64,000 bases of DNA, from contig OX459105.1 in NCBI GenBank assembly GCA_949775045.1, forward strand, positions 507,638-571,637, read 5' to 3'. The DNA comes from Metridium senile (taxonomy: Eukaryota; Cnidaria; Anthozoa; Actiniaria; Metridiidae). Under the pieces are notes generated by a model that did not search any database, had not been told where the DNA came from, and saw nothing but the letters and a program-made list of their open reading frames with translations. The position numbers and the translations under genes are program-made. Below are positions 38,576-50,148 of the stretch, in pieces (within the stretch, counting starts at the first letter, position 1; every line of letters begins with the position of its first letter).

Positions 38576-39239
38576 ACGACGAAACCTTAGTTTCTAGAGC
38601 GAGTAATACTTTGTGGCCTTCATAAATACCTTATCACTCCGATGTATAATTAAATCATTTTTGAAACCTCTACTCGTCATAAGCAGCCAACATGCTGTGA
38701 CCTAAGCCCGTAATTTCATTCACTAAATAAATATTTACCCAGAGTTGCTTTAGCTCGCCGAGCATGTAAATAAACGTTTGAGTAGCTCCACTTGTAAGAC
38801 TAATTAATTTGGCTTGCCATCGACAAAATGACTTCGATCTAATCAACATATGGTTGACATATTAGGAAAATGCTATTAAAGAACTATAAAAAGACAAAAT
38901 CTATAACAATAAAAGAGCTATGACACTTCACACTCTCAAAGCCACTGAAGGCTACTTAAAGAATTACATTAGAGGCTTATTTCAGTCGATATATTTGAAC
39001 ATTTTATTAGTTTTATATCGATAATGACATTAATCGGAAATGTTTGAAATACTAACCCATTTTGTAATGTTTGTTTACTCAACATGGAAAGAAAATATTT
39101 CTAAAAATAAACGAGTTTAAAGTTTTTATTGGCCACACAAGCTTCAGAAAATCTGATTTTTTATTAGTAGTAAATTACATAATTGTACAAAGTTTTGAAT
39201 AAAATGAACATCTTAACATGTATATTTTTACAAGTGACA

Positions 39240-39975
39240 AAACTGCGCTTATCGAATTGCTTTTGATCTGAAGGAATAGGCTTTAAGCTTTTCAACGACA
39301 ACGTTAATTGAATTAGCTATAAACATGTACATTGGAATGGTGCAATTTCTTGATTTTAAAGCTGAAGAAGTCGCTTTTGGTCTGAAGGAATAGGCTTTAG
39401 GCTTTTTCAACAGCAACGTTAATTGAATTAGCTATATACATGTACATTGGAATGGTGCATTTTCTTGATTTTAAAGCTGAGGGAAGTCGCTTTTGCAATT
39501 TCTTGGTTTTAAAGCCGAGGGAAGTCGCTTTTGGTCTGAAGGAATAGGCTTTAGGCTTTTTCAACAGCAACGTTAATTGAATTAGCTATATACATGTACA
39601 TTGGAATGGTGCATTTTCTTGATTTTAAAGCTGAGGGAAGTCGCTTTTGCAATTTCTTGGTTTTAAAGCCGAGGGAAGTCGCTTTTGGCCGGAAGGAATA
39701 GGCTTTAGGCTTTTTCAACAGCAACGTTAATTGAATTAGCTATATACATGTACATTGGAATGGTGCAATTTCTTGATTTTAAAGCTGAGGGAAGTCGCTT
39801 TTGGCCGGAAGGAATAGGCTTTAGGCTTTTTCAACGACAACGTTAATTGAATTAGCTGTACATGTACATTATGGTACAATTTCTTGGTTTTAAAGCTGAA
39901 GAAGTCGCTTTTGGTCTAAGGGAATAGGCTCTAAGCTTTTTAACGACAACGTTAATTGAATTAGCTATATATCTG
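39240..39975. repeat. ~115/154-bp tandem repeat downstream of the GPCR
   Basis: Six copies of a unit containing GTTAATTGAATTAGCTATAT, ACATTGGAATGGTGCA, TTTAAAGCTGAGGGAAGTCG and GGAATAGGCTTTAGGC. Two of the spacings have a ~38-bp internal duplication (154 instead of ~115). The array starts about 85 bp past the GPCR stop, so it could be in its 3' UTR. Confidence 0.85.
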
Positions 39976-40056
39976 AATGCCAGTTATTTACAAAGTCAAA
40001 TAAATTTGCACGAGTTTTGTATAAGATGTTAAATTAAGTGTTTAGATGTAAAATGT

Positions 40057-41079
40057 TTAATATGGGACCCCTCTTCTTGCTTTAATGTGTCTTCTCTTGT
40101 AAAACAATACAGTGTTAAACGCTTTTCGAAGGTCGGAACTCATGATGTAGATAGCCAAAGGATTAAACGCACTGTTTGTAAAGAATAAAGCAACGAAGAT
40201 AGTAAATAGGCCATCCATTAACTTACTGCCGTTGTGCACTTGCGGGAAGAACTCGACTATTAGTGCAAGTAGAGTCAGAGGGCACATACAAATCCAGAAG
40301 ACGACGACGATGATGATCAACATCTTGAATAGCTTTGCGTTGTACGTGTGACGCTGATGGTCGTGACTGCTTGAGCTTGTTACTGAGCAAGTACGCGGGT
40401 TGACATGTGCCGAGATAGTGCTGTCTCGAAGCCGCTTGCTCTGTACTTTCATGGCTCTGATCATAACTATATATGCATACGCAGTAATGAAAAGAGGAAT
40501 GACAATTAAAGCACCAATTAGGCATGTTTGTATCTTGTTGACTATAGGCGAAGGCCATCTTGGCATGCAGAGCAGTCTTTCACCGTTATCAAGAACTTCC
40601 ATATGAAACGACATCGGAAATCCAATAATCAGATATGACAAGAGCCATATTAAAGCTATCGTTATTTTCCCGCCTCGTACACTCATCTTTGGTTTAAACG
40701 GCATTACGATGGCGCGATATCTCTCTAAGGTAATCACAGTGATCGTGCAAATTGACACAGAGAAAAATACATCATTAAGAGCGATCAGTACTTGACAAGC
40801 GACTTTCCCAAATGGCCAGGAAAAATAATCATGAATTATAGCTGCTGGCAGAGACACAAGCAGTATGCCCAAGTCGGAAACAGCGAGGTTGAAAATGAAG
40901 TAATTCGTCGTAGATGTACCCATTTCTTTACGGCAAATAACTGCTAAAGTTATGTACAAGTTGCCTATAACTCCCAGAGTGAATATAAATGAGTACCAAG
41001 CGAATTGGACCGTTATGTAGTCTGGGAAAGTTCTTACTTGGTAAGTAACATTCAACGTATCTTCTTCATTTTCTTCCAT
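40057..41079 (-). CDS. Class A (rhodopsin-family) G-protein-coupled receptor
   Basis: Intronless 340-aa seven-transmembrane receptor, neuropeptide/monoamine-like in type; ligand unknown. Visible marks: N-glycosylation site N10-V-T, GN40 (1.50) in TM1, LAVSD69 (2.50) in TM2, C95 with extracellular-loop C171 for the usual disulfide, and E119-R120-Y121 at the end of TM3. W145 (4.50), P195 (5.50) and N306-P307-x-x-Y311 in TM7 are also present, followed by a basic C-tail (KRRHIKARR). TM6 reads F261-W-I-C-M-C-P267, so Met replaces the usual toggle Trp 6.48. Loop 3 is short and Ser/His-rich. The ATG at 41079 is followed by an acidic N-terminus. Single-exon receptors of this kind form large lineage-specific sets in cnidarians (family knowledge). 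The nearest subfamily cannot be named without a tree. Confidence 0.9.
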   Translation of the reverse strand: MEENEEDTLNVTYQVRTFPDYITVQFAWYSFIFTLGVIGNLYITLAVICRKEMGTSTTNYFIFNLAVSDLGILLVSLPAAIIHDYFSWPFGKVACQVLIALNDVFFSVSICTITVITLERYRAIVMPFKPKMSVRGGKITIALIWLLSYLIIGFPMSFHMEVLDNGERLLCMPRWPSPIVNKIQTCLIGALIVIPLFITAYAYIVMIRAMKVQSKRLRDSTISAHVNPRTCSVTSSSSHDHQRHTYNAKLFKMLIIIVVVFWICMCPLTLLALIVEFFPQVHNGSKLMDGLFTIFVALFFTNSAFNPLAIYIMSSDLRKAFNTVLFYKRRHIKARRGVPY

Positions 41080-42588
41080 GGCTAGCTGTACGATGTTCTG
41101 TGATCACTTTCCAAGCTAGCTTCTATTATCTTAAGTGTCAAAAGGCAAACAAAAGGTGATTCTATTATGTGCGAATTAGTTAATGTTAATTGGTTCTGCG
41201 GTTTAGGCCAGTAGTCCTTCGTCTGGAGTTTCAAACCTTTAAACTAGCGTTCAAATAAACCCAACGTGAAAATCTTCTTCTTTTAAATCGTCGTACCTTT
41301 CGAAACTATGAAGTTTCGTCTACTTGCTCTTTAGAAAACTGTAGCTTTTGATGATGTGAAGAAGTAGTCATGTGTTCTTAACGGCTTAGTTTCTCAGCGG
41401 GTCACAAGTGAACGAAGAACGAACCTTTCTTAATTGATTCACAAATGCTCATCGTTGCAATGCTAAGGCAAAATGATACCACGTATGCCAATATGGAACT
41501 ATTTATCGATGGTAAGGACTTGATGGACATATCAAAGTGATCTGATAAGCAAGCAGTGCCGAAATGAATGGTATTTTATGAGTTCACTTTTAAGGGTCAC
41601 TCATACTTTAAGTCGAGCGATGATCTAAAAAACTAGAGTAGGATGCGAAATTTGATAAGAATAATTGTTCATTTTCCGTAATTGATACTCGACAACAAAT
41701 ACAGATACAATCCATACCGTATCGAGTAACACCTCCCCCAGAAAAGAAAATCTCAAAAACTAAGAGTCAAAATTTACCAAATGAATACCTAAACCTTTGC
41801 AAATAAAATATTGAATTTTCGTGGCGATTGATTAAAATAAAGTTCAATCTTTTTTTTCTCGAGATTGAAACGAAAACTAATAAGGCTTTGCACATTTAGC
41901 GTACCAAATGTACACAAATGGGTAAAAGGCTTTATAATTGAGCTGCTAGCATTGCAAACAAGCAAAACAGCCGAAAAATTATGCTTTATATTTTATAATT
42001 AACACCCTTTAAACAAAGTGTATTTTTGATATTGGATTAGCATCAAACATTTGTGAATCAAAGTGTATTAGAGTGATAAATACACAAACATCGGCAAACG
42101 CCAGAAGAAGATTAGAAAGATTTGTAGTTTTTGTAAGAATAAGAAATTAAATAAGTTAAATTGTATTTTATAGGTTTATAAAAAGCATTCAACCACAAAA
42201 AACAAAGGAATTTGAGTTAACTGTTTTAAATATGCTAGGGTTGTTCAAATAGTTTATGAAAAGCTCTCTACAATAGAATACGCAAGAGTGCATAACTTGT
42301 GAAAGTTTGAGAAAAAAACGATTAAATTTGCAAGGAGCTATAAGAATTTGAAAAATCAGATAAACACCAAAACGAGGCATCAAAGGCCTCAGCAGAAAAT
42401 TACATACAAATCTCTACATTTTTTATTGAGTATAAATTCATTGGTATTTTAGCCAAAGCATCAAACCTTTCATATGACATTGCTAAAATATTAAAATATA
42501 TGTTTACTTGAAAACATCATTTTCCGCTATTTATATGAAATTTAAGAGGTCTTATCTATGAATCCATGGCCATATCTCAAATCAAAAG

Positions 42589-42693
42589 CTATTGACGGCG
42601 TATAAGCCAGCTTTGAAAACTAATCCCTAATATAAAAATAAAGCTAAAGAGGACCACAAACAAGCCAGATAAAACGACTTCAAAGGCCGCCAT
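42589..42693 (-). CDS. Candidate 34-aa single-pass membrane microprotein
   Basis: ATGGCGGCC start (good animal initiation context, YY1-like), then MAAFEVVLSGLFVVLFSFIF and ILGISFQSWLIRRQ, stop. One hydrophobic helix followed by a basic end. The same frame is open upstream to 42780 but without a good start. It stands alone in AT-rich DNA and has no recognised family, so it may be chance or the first exon of an unseen gene. Confidence 0.2.
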   Translation of the reverse strand: MAAFEVVLSGLFVVLFSFIFILGISFQSWLIRRQ

Positions 42694-43080
42694 TACAGTT
42701 ACAAGAATTTCTAAATGTATACAAAATACCCCCAATAAATCAACCAAATACAACCCCGGCTGGTATGAAATGACCGCCAATTGTATTTTATATATTTAAC
42801 ATATTTATATATGATCTTATAAAACATAGATGTGAGTGTTTTACCGGAAACTAAAACACTCGTATTTTGCATACTTTCACTATATAGCGACTATATAGTG
42901 AATATATGAAAAAGTTATGTACCAAAATGTCCCGTATGTACGCGCGCGTCCTAAAACTTTTCCCGCCATTTTGTAAAGTATTATCAAAAGAAAGAAATCA
43001 AAATTAAACTTATATGTTCCTATTTTAGTTTGCCTCAGTTAGTCCATATAATAAAAAGAACATTACACGTTGGCTTGCAT

Positions 43081-43186
43081 TGAAGATATGAATTTTATTT
43101 TCTTGTGTTAAAAACACATTTTAGGTTCGCTGCGATCGCTCGTAAAATATTGTTTTCGCCACTCGAAAATAAAACTCGTATCTTCA
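43081..43186. mobile_element. Small foldback element (GAAGATAYGA termini)
   Basis: GAAGATATGAATTTTATTTT and GAAAATAAAACTCGTATCTTC are inverted termini around TTTTAGGTTCGCTGCGATCG. Confidence 0.6.
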
Positions 43187-43484
43187 CGCCACCGTCTAAT
43201 ATTCTCTATGTATTTTTATCATTTTTGTATTTTATATATTAGATATTTACTGGGATTAGGGATTAGATAAAAAAGACACTATGAAAGTTTTAAGAGATTT
43301 TGTTAATTTCAAGGTAAACCAAATTTTTCTCCTTTCCTTTCTCTTTGACCTTATAACACTTTACAATAACACCACGAGGAAGTCTCTCCTGGACCGTTAT
43401 TAAATAGCTTGTTAAAATAACTACACGAATAAAGCATGCGTCCGGGAAATATTAATAAACAGGCTATTTTAATAAGCAAATTGT

Positions 43485-43715
43485 CCAAGGTCATTCTAAG
43501 ATGGAAAATAATTATAGGCATACACCTATTTCAGAAAGGTTGTCTAAAGCGATATGTCATTTCAAGACGGAAAGGAATTATAGGCATACACCTATTTCAA
43601 AAAGGTTGTCCAAGACGATAGGTCATTCCAAGATGCAAAGGAATTATAGACATACACCTATTTCAAAAACGTTTTCCAAGGCTATAGGTCATTTGAAGAC
43701 GGAAAGCAAGTATTG
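43485..43715. repeat. 66-bp minisatellite array, locus C
   Basis: About 3.5 copies, same orientation as at 7755-8245; more diverged (GTTGTCTAAAGCGATATGTC, ATGCAAAGG variants). Confidence 0.9.
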
Positions 43716-44139
43716 CGATCCCACAAGCTGAGATCTGGCTGTTACCTAATAATATATATCTCGCCTTTATATTGCATGCAGATGATCGAATATCATTCTA
43801 TTTATATAATTTTCTCCTCGCCTACGGAGTATTAGCGCGTTATTCAAGACGATCCCCGCCACCAGCCGAGATCTGGCTGTTATTCCTGTTTAAAGTTGTC
43901 TTCAGTCGACACGCAATTTACCCCACCTACAATTAACTCACCAAAACGGCCCACATCTCTCGTATTCAACTCTAAGCAACTCAATTAAGCTCGAAGCCTA
44001 TTCTTTAAGATACAAAGCGGCGAGTGGAAAACGAACTGTTGTATATATATATATGCAAATATTGTATGACTTATGAAAGTCCAACGTTATTTCTTTCATA
44101 TCCTACTAAAATTGTTAAGAGGATTTTGATCCCGATCAC

Positions 44140-44345
44140 GGATAAGTCTCCGGCACCTGGGTGGACTAGCACGCATGATTTCTATGTTCCCTTCTAGTCC
44201 TTCTCCATTGACATATTTTCTAGTATTTTTTACGTATATCTGTTGTATTTTTTTTATTAGTTTTCTTATAGTTTATGTCTCTTTATTTTTTCTATTATGT
44301 TCAGTGTGTAATGCAGTGTAAATGAGTTAATTTAAATTAAATTAG
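44140..44345 (+). mobile_element. Possible 3' end of a non-LTR retrotransposon
   Basis: CGGCACCTGGGTGGACTAGC, TTCCCTTCTAGTCCTTCTCC, then a T-rich 3' UTR-like stretch. Suggested only by resemblance to truncated LINE tails; no coding part is present. Confidence 0.25.
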
Positions 44346-44422
44346 AAATTAGATCTTGTCACGGACGTGATTTCTTGTGTCAAACTCTCATTAATTATTC
44401 ATGAATTTATAAATGTACATGT

Positions 44423-44424
<2 letters not shown>

Positions 44425-44480
<56 letters not shown>

Positions 44481-44515
44481 AAATAAATAAATAAATAAAT
44501 AAATGAATGAATAAA
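44425..44515. repeat. (CAAT)n followed by (AAAT)n
   Basis: About 12 CAAT units then AAAT units. Just upstream, 44355-44420 (GTCACGGACGTGATTTCTTG, TCTCATTAATTATTCATGAA) is shared with 49028-49095, so a dispersed repeat ends here. Confidence 0.85.
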
Positions 44516-45185
44516 TCTCTTATCAATAAGTCTCAATAAGTCCTCTAGCCAGACACAAGTGTCCTACTAATTGAGGAGACTCACACACACTCCCTACCCC
44601 CCACATGATATATTTTTCCAGACAATTTGCTCTGGTTATCAGACGGTCTCAAACGGATTAGTTGTTTAAATCTACAACTTACACGAAAAACGCAGCAAAT
44701 CAAAAAATTATCTTGGGAAGTACATTAATCTTATCCTGCGTAGTTTTCAATGGGATTTTAGTAGTTTTATGTCGTAATATGTCTCTATTATCGTAGATTT
44801 TTACAACAGATTGAATGACCGTGATCATCTTCAGTTAATATTGTAACAGTTAATTGATTATGGCTGTGAATTAAAATCAGGATAAAAAAGCACGATATAA
44901 TAATAATCATAATATTGTTTGTATATCGCTTATACAAGTCTGTTCTAAGCGCTTAAAATAAAAATACAAAAATGGATATGATTACAATGAATATAATTTA
45001 AATAAATGAGTTTTGAGTTTGGACTTGAACGAAGATAGACTTGAAATGACAGTAATTGAAGAAGGTTAAGAGTTCCAAAGTAGAGGAGCAGCAACTGAGA
45101 AAGAACGTAGACCCATATATGACTTGAGATTGTATGATATACATATTAACATATTATATTAACATATATATATATTAACGTACTG

Positions 45186-45415
45186 TGGTAGGTCATTCCA
45201 AGATGGAAAGGAATTATAGGCATACACCTATTTCAAAAGGGTTGAAGGCGATAGGTCATTCCAAGATGGAAAGGAATTATAGGCATACACCTATTTCAAA
45301 AGGGTTGTCCAGGACGATAGGTCATTCCAAGATGGAAAGGAATTATAGGCATACACCTATTTCAAAAAGGTTGTCCAAGGCGATAGGTCATTCCAAGATG
45401 GAAAGGAACTATGGG
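45186..45415. repeat. 66-bp minisatellite array, locus D
   Basis: 3.5 copies, same orientation as 7755-8245. One unit is shortened (AAAGGGTTGAAGGCGATAGG). It starts abruptly after AT-rich DNA and ends in the unit's ATGGAAAGGAA, followed by unrelated GC-richer sequence. Confidence 0.9.
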
Positions 45416-45519
45416 AATTTTGCATCTACTCAGTGTTCCTCGGTGCCGCATTTGCGGGTACCCTGTGTAAGCTACCTCGCTCCAGCCCAGTCTCCTCAAA
45501 AGCAAAATGTCGGACAAAG

Positions 45520-45723
45520 ATGGAGAATGAAACAACAAACACAACTACTCAAGAAATCACTTTAAACAACCGAAAAAGAAAACACAACACCGAAGAAACG
45601 TTCACCAAACGTTCGTGTGAAGATGGCTTTTCATGGTGGACATCGATGATGCTGGGAGTCGCCCCAGAAAGACAGAAAGCTTACAGTCGTGTCAATGTTC
45701 GTAATGTAAACTTAAAGAATTAG
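45520..45723 (+). CDS. Candidate 67-aa protein of unknown function
   Basis: ATG in AAAGATGGAG context. A Thr/Asn-rich N-terminus is followed by a basic RKRKH cluster and a C-terminal CEDGFSWWTSMMLGVAPER block. Base composition is GC-richer than its surroundings and the frame ends at TAG before strongly AT-rich DNA, as a small gene or single exon would. The frame is open further upstream (from 45433). I recognise no family. Confidence 0.3.
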   Translation: MENETTNTTTQEITLNNRKRKHNTEETFTKRSCEDGFSWWTSMMLGVAPERQKAYSRVNVRNVNLKN

Positions 45724-46307
45724 GCAGATTTTTAAACACTATTTTCGTTTAGTCCCTTGAAACGTTTTATTCTAATACTAAACTTAAATACTAAACTAGT
45801 TTATTGTAAAAACATTGAGGTTTATTCTCGTTAAATTCAAAGGAAAAAAACTTTGAAACTTTTAATTTGTATTAAACAATCTAAAACTTTTGGAACTTTT
45901 ATACTATAAACCTTAAGTTTATTTTAAATTTATAATTGTTTAAAAAAGACTTTATAATTCTTTGTAAAACTATTTATATTCCAAAAAAAGATATGACGAT
46001 TTTTATATAAACTAACTCAATCTTTTTTAAAGTTTTTATCTAACATTTCACAAGTTTGCTAATTTTAACATTCACGACTTCTATATAATAATTAATTAAT
46101 TGATTAACTTATATGACATACACGTTTGCATTTTTAAACTCTTGTAAAAATTTAAAAATAAAAGATAAAATATATTTTGATAATAACGTTTTATACTATT
46201 AATTAAGCACATTTTAACTTTAACAAATTTTTCTAATGTTTTAGACATCAAAACCTTAATTTTCTGTTCATACATTCGTTATATATATAGCCAAATAAGG
46301 CATTGCC
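45724..46307. other. Very AT-rich spacer upstream of the CYB5RL-like gene
   Basis: About 580 bp with many TTTAAA/TTATAA motifs and TATATATA close to 46280, 28 bp before the start codon. It should contain the promoter and 5' UTR of the following gene. Confidence 0.5.
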
Positions 46308-48466
46308 ATGGAGACAAGCAATACTTGTAACATTAAAGACACTAGTGAAGGATTGCCGTCAAGACCTGAGGAACCGCTAAGTAGTGACTGTTGTGGATCT
46401 GGCTGCACGCCATGCGTGTATGATATCTACGAAGAAGACTTGAAGCGATGGGAGCGAGAATGTAAATCAGTGAATCAGACAAAGTGGATTCAAAGTGAGG
46501 CTAGTGGGGCCCTTAGTAGGTCAGAGTTTAAAGCGTTCAGGATTGAGTCAATAAGCAAGATGACTGGTAACTGTTGGTTATATAGGTTTGGTATTGCTGG
46601 CGGTGGTATGTTGGGTTTGAAGACCGGACAGCACTTGATTTTAAGGTATTGATTTATCATTATATTACATTTCATTAATTCATCACCATCTTCATTATCA
46701 TCATTATCATCATCTTCATTATCATCATCTTCATCATTATCAACTTCATCATCATCATTATCATCTTCATTATTATCATCATCATCATTATCATCTTTAT
46801 TATTATCAACTTCATCATCATCATCTCTATATCATTATCATTACTCTTATTATCATTTTAATATTATCATCATCATTATCATCACCATCATGATCATAAT
46901 CTCCATGATCATCTTCATGATCTTCTTCATCATCATTATTCAATAATCTGTAAAACCCAATATATTCCTTTGAACTTTTCTTACTTACTTATGTTACGGG
47001 TAGTTACAATCTTTATCATATGTACATGTTACAGGAGTACGATGGAAAGTTCACCAATAACAAGACAGTATACACCAGTCTCACAGCTTGAAGCACAGGG
47101 ATACTTTGATGTTGCAATCAAGGTATGAAGTGTTGAAATCTCCTTTCATTAACCATCATTTGGGAACGTAAGAGAACCATATCAATTTAACGCTGGCCAA
47201 GACAACCCTCCGTCACTGGCTCAAACTAATACATACTATATAGATATATTACACACATTGTATTACATCACTAGCCCCTTGTAATTGTAAGACATTTGGC
47301 TACAGTGTGCCTAGCCTGAGGACCAGGGCCTCCAAGGGGACCCTCCCAGAAAGCCTGATACTCAGGCTACAGTGTGTCCCTTTTAAAAGTAGCTAGCCAT
47401 ACATTTAACTAAAGGCAATATTTAATCACATTAGTGAAACCAAGGTATTTACATGTATGTTTAGATTTACAAGGATGGTAAGATGTCCAGGTACATTGAG
47501 ACATGGAAAGTTGGTGATTTAATTGAATGGAAGGGACCATTTGGTAACTTTACTTACACACCAAATAAGGTAAAACTATTTCTGATGTACAATGATGATG
47601 ATGATGATAGTGATTATGATGATGACATTGATTATGGTGATGACAGTGATGATGATGATGATGATAGTGATTATGATGATGATAGTGATTATGGTGATGA
47701 CAGTGATGATGATGATGATAGTGATTATGATGATGATAGTGATGATGGTGATGATGATAGTGATGGTGATAACCTATCTATTTCTATATAATACAGTATC
47801 AATACGTCTGTATGCTAGCGGCAGGGACGGGTGTGGCACCAATGATCCAAGTCATTCATACAATCCTCAACAATGATGAAGATGACACCAGAATACAGCT
47901 GCTGTTCTCATGTAGTACGTATGATGATATCATCATGAAGAATGAACTGGACACTATGCAGGACCACTGGAACTTTAGCGTCAAGTATTTCATCACCAAG
48001 GTAAAGGAGTTGTATTTTGGTAATAGTTTGTTCCTTTTAGATAGTCAAGGAAAACTAGCCATTCGCACATCCATGTTAGCAATGACAAATCCTCATGATT
48101 ATTATTGTTGTTGTTGTTGTTGTTGTTGGCATCAGCATTGATACATCCTCTTTGTTTCACAATCACCATGACTACCATCACCATCAACACTGTTGTCATC
48201 ATCAACAGCATTATCATTACTATCATCATCATGACTATCATACTAAACTTCTTTTGTTGTAGGATAATGATGACAGCAAGTCAAGTTTCTCCTACAGGGA
48301 CGCAGTGCATTATGGTCGTATCGACAAAGACATTCTACGTCATCAATGCCCTAGCCCCGACAAGAATGTCTTCTTTCTGATCTGCGGCACCAAATCATTT
48401 GATAAAGACATGATAAACCATCTCGCCTCGGTTGGTTTGGATAGCTCAAGGTTTTTCAAGTTCTAA
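46308..48466 (+). CDS. CYB5RL: NADH-cytochrome b5 reductase-like protein
   Basis: FAD/NAD(P)-binding oxidoreductase of the cytochrome b5 reductase family. Exons 46308-46645, 47035-47122, 47465-47569, 47797-48000 and 48263-48466; phases agree, 939 nt (312 aa, close to the length I recall for vertebrate CYB5RL). An N-terminal oxidoreductase-like segment with C28-C29-G-S-G-C33-x-x-C36 (CCGSGCTPCVYDIYEEDLKRWE begins here) sets it apart from CYB5R1-4. FAD-binding RQYTPVS (123-129) and KGPFGNF (165-171), NAD-binding LAAGTGVAPM (184-193) and FFLICGTKSFDKDM near the C-terminus; it ends FFKF. The start is the only upstream Met in frame with the domain. A (GAT)n tract sits in intron 3 and a 96-bp repeat array follows the stop. 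No transmembrane anchor is seen, so cytosolic location is inferred. Confidence 0.93.
46676..46945. repeat. (ATC)n microsatellite, CYB5RL intron 1
   Basis: ATC/TTC trinucleotides filling intron 1 soon after the donor. Confidence 0.9.
47591..47774. repeat. (GAT)n microsatellite, CYB5RL intron 3
   Basis: GAT-rich tract with an approximately 51-bp higher-order GATGATAGTGATTATG pattern; it begins about 20 bp after the exon 3 donor. Confidence 0.9.
48130..48235. repeat. (TTG)n and (ATC)n tracts, CYB5RL intron 4
   Basis: A short TTG run at 48103-48128 and an ATC tract to about 48235. Confidence 0.8.
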
Positions 48467-48474
48467 GACACATC

Positions 48475-48962
48475 AGTTGCATGTATTCCTTGCCTGGGCT
48501 GTGTTGATAGTAGGTAAATTAGTCAAAGAGTAGAGACAAAACCTGTGATATTTTTATTGTTTCTTGATACATGTATTCCTTGCCTTACCATGGGCTGTGT
48601 TGATTGTAGGTAAAGTAGTCAAAGAGTAGAGACAAAACCTGTGATATTTTTATTGTTTGTTGATACATGCATTCCTTGTCTTACCACAGGCTGTGTTCAT
48701 TGTAGGTAAATTAGTCAAAGAGTAGAGACAAAACCTGTGATATTGTTATTGTTTGTTGATACATGCATTCCTTGCCTTACCATGGGCTGTGTTGATTGTA
48801 GGTAAATTAGCCAAAGACTAGAGACAAAACCTGTGGTATTTTTATAGTTTGTTGATACATGCATTCCTTGCCTTACTATGGGCTGTGTTGATTGTAGGTA
48901 AATTAGTCAAAGAGTAGAGACAAAACCTGTGGTATTTCTGTTCTTTCTTGATACATGCATAA
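48475..48962. repeat. 96-bp tandem repeat after the CYB5RL stop
   Basis: Five copies with start-to-start spacing of about 90 then 96 bp (GATACATGCATTCCTTGCCT, GGGCTGTGTTGATTGTAGGT, AAAGAGTAGAGACAAAACCT). It begins 8 bp past the stop codon and is therefore probably transcribed as 3' UTR. Confidence 0.9.
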
Positions 48963-49449
48963 AAAGTAAATCTGGTCGAGAAAATTCAAGTTAAAACTTA
49001 TGCAAATCAGGACGATTTTGTATCTAAAACCTTCGTCACGGCCGTGATTTCTTTTGTAAAAGTCTCATTAATTATTCATGAATTTTATAATGTAGAGGTA
49101 GACCAAGGCTGATCTGTAAACTGGAGCTGTTTTACATTTAACAACTTTGCTATTACAAAATAATAAAAAATTTTAAAAATTTATATATTTTTCCGTTTTC
49201 AATAACCTTACTTTAATTGTATTCAAAAAGGTCGCGATGAAACACATATTTTAAAATTCCTTGAAAGGCCAACTTTAATTTATGCAAAACCCAAAATAGC
49301 ATTGAATTTAATTTTGACCGGTCTTCTGTAATATGAGATTTTCTACTCAGTCTGAACTAAAATTGATGTAATATTGAGTAAAATGGTTTATTTTCAGTTA
49401 TTTAAAAAATATTGGATGTAGGTTTTGTAAAAGTTTTATTGTCGATAAC

Positions 49450-50030
49450 TCGTATTTTCCATTGTCATTATGGACATTCAAGCAATAGATCCCCAAATTG
49501 TATTTATTATACAGAAAATGGTTTCGAAAATATATGTTTCTCTCTATATGGACAAGAGATGGTTCCCAAAATGTATTTATTTACAGAAAATGTTTTTGAA
49601 AATAGTTCTCGCTATTACGGACAAGAAGAAGATCCCCAAAAATGTCTTTATTATTTACAGAAATTGTATTGGAAATGCCTCCAGCTCGCTATACAGACAA
49701 GAAACGGATCTCAAAAATGTCTTCATTATTTACAGAAAACGTTTTGAAAATGCCTCTAGCTATTACGGACAAGAAGAAGACCCCAAATGTCTTCAGTTAT
49801 TTACAGAAAATGTTTTTGAAAAAAGTTCTAGCTATTACGGGCAAGCAATAGATCCCAAAAATGTCTTTATTTACAGAAAATGTTTTTGAAAATAGTTCAG
49901 TTGCTCATAACGGACAAGAGAGCGATAATACTGCTGGATCCCCCAAATTTTTCCTTTACAGAAAATGTTTTGAAAATAATTCTCGCTATCAAGGACGAGA
50001 AATCCCCAAAATGTTTTCATTTAGAAAAAC
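49450..50030. repeat. ~72-bp diverged tandem repeat
   Basis: About eight copies at 70-84-bp spacing, each with TTTACAGAAAATGTTTTGAA, AATAGTTCTAGCTATTACGG and ACAAGAAGATCCCCAAAA. The open plus-strand frames reflect repeat structure. Confidence 0.8.
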
Positions 50031-50148
50031 TCTTGCAATTGCGCGACTCCATGTCAGCTGAGCGTAATTATTCGTTGATTCGTTCAATGTTATTTTTTTT
50101 TGACAGTCTGTAATTCCACACAATCACCACCAAAATGCAATCGTTTGT

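Larger units (their letters stand above)
35390..40056. other. Intergenic region between the PC4-like gene and the GPCR
   Basis: No conserved exon seen. Mostly simple repeats, listed separately. Unassigned AT-rich pieces are at about 36440-36690, 36880-37190, 37680-38300 and 38580-39230. Confidence 0.6.
41080..45184. other. AT-rich intergenic region upstream of the GPCR
   Basis: No conserved exon recognised over 4.1 kb apart from the short candidates and repeats listed separately. A perfect short palindrome CACTATATAGCGACTATATAGTG lies near 42879. Confidence 0.55.
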
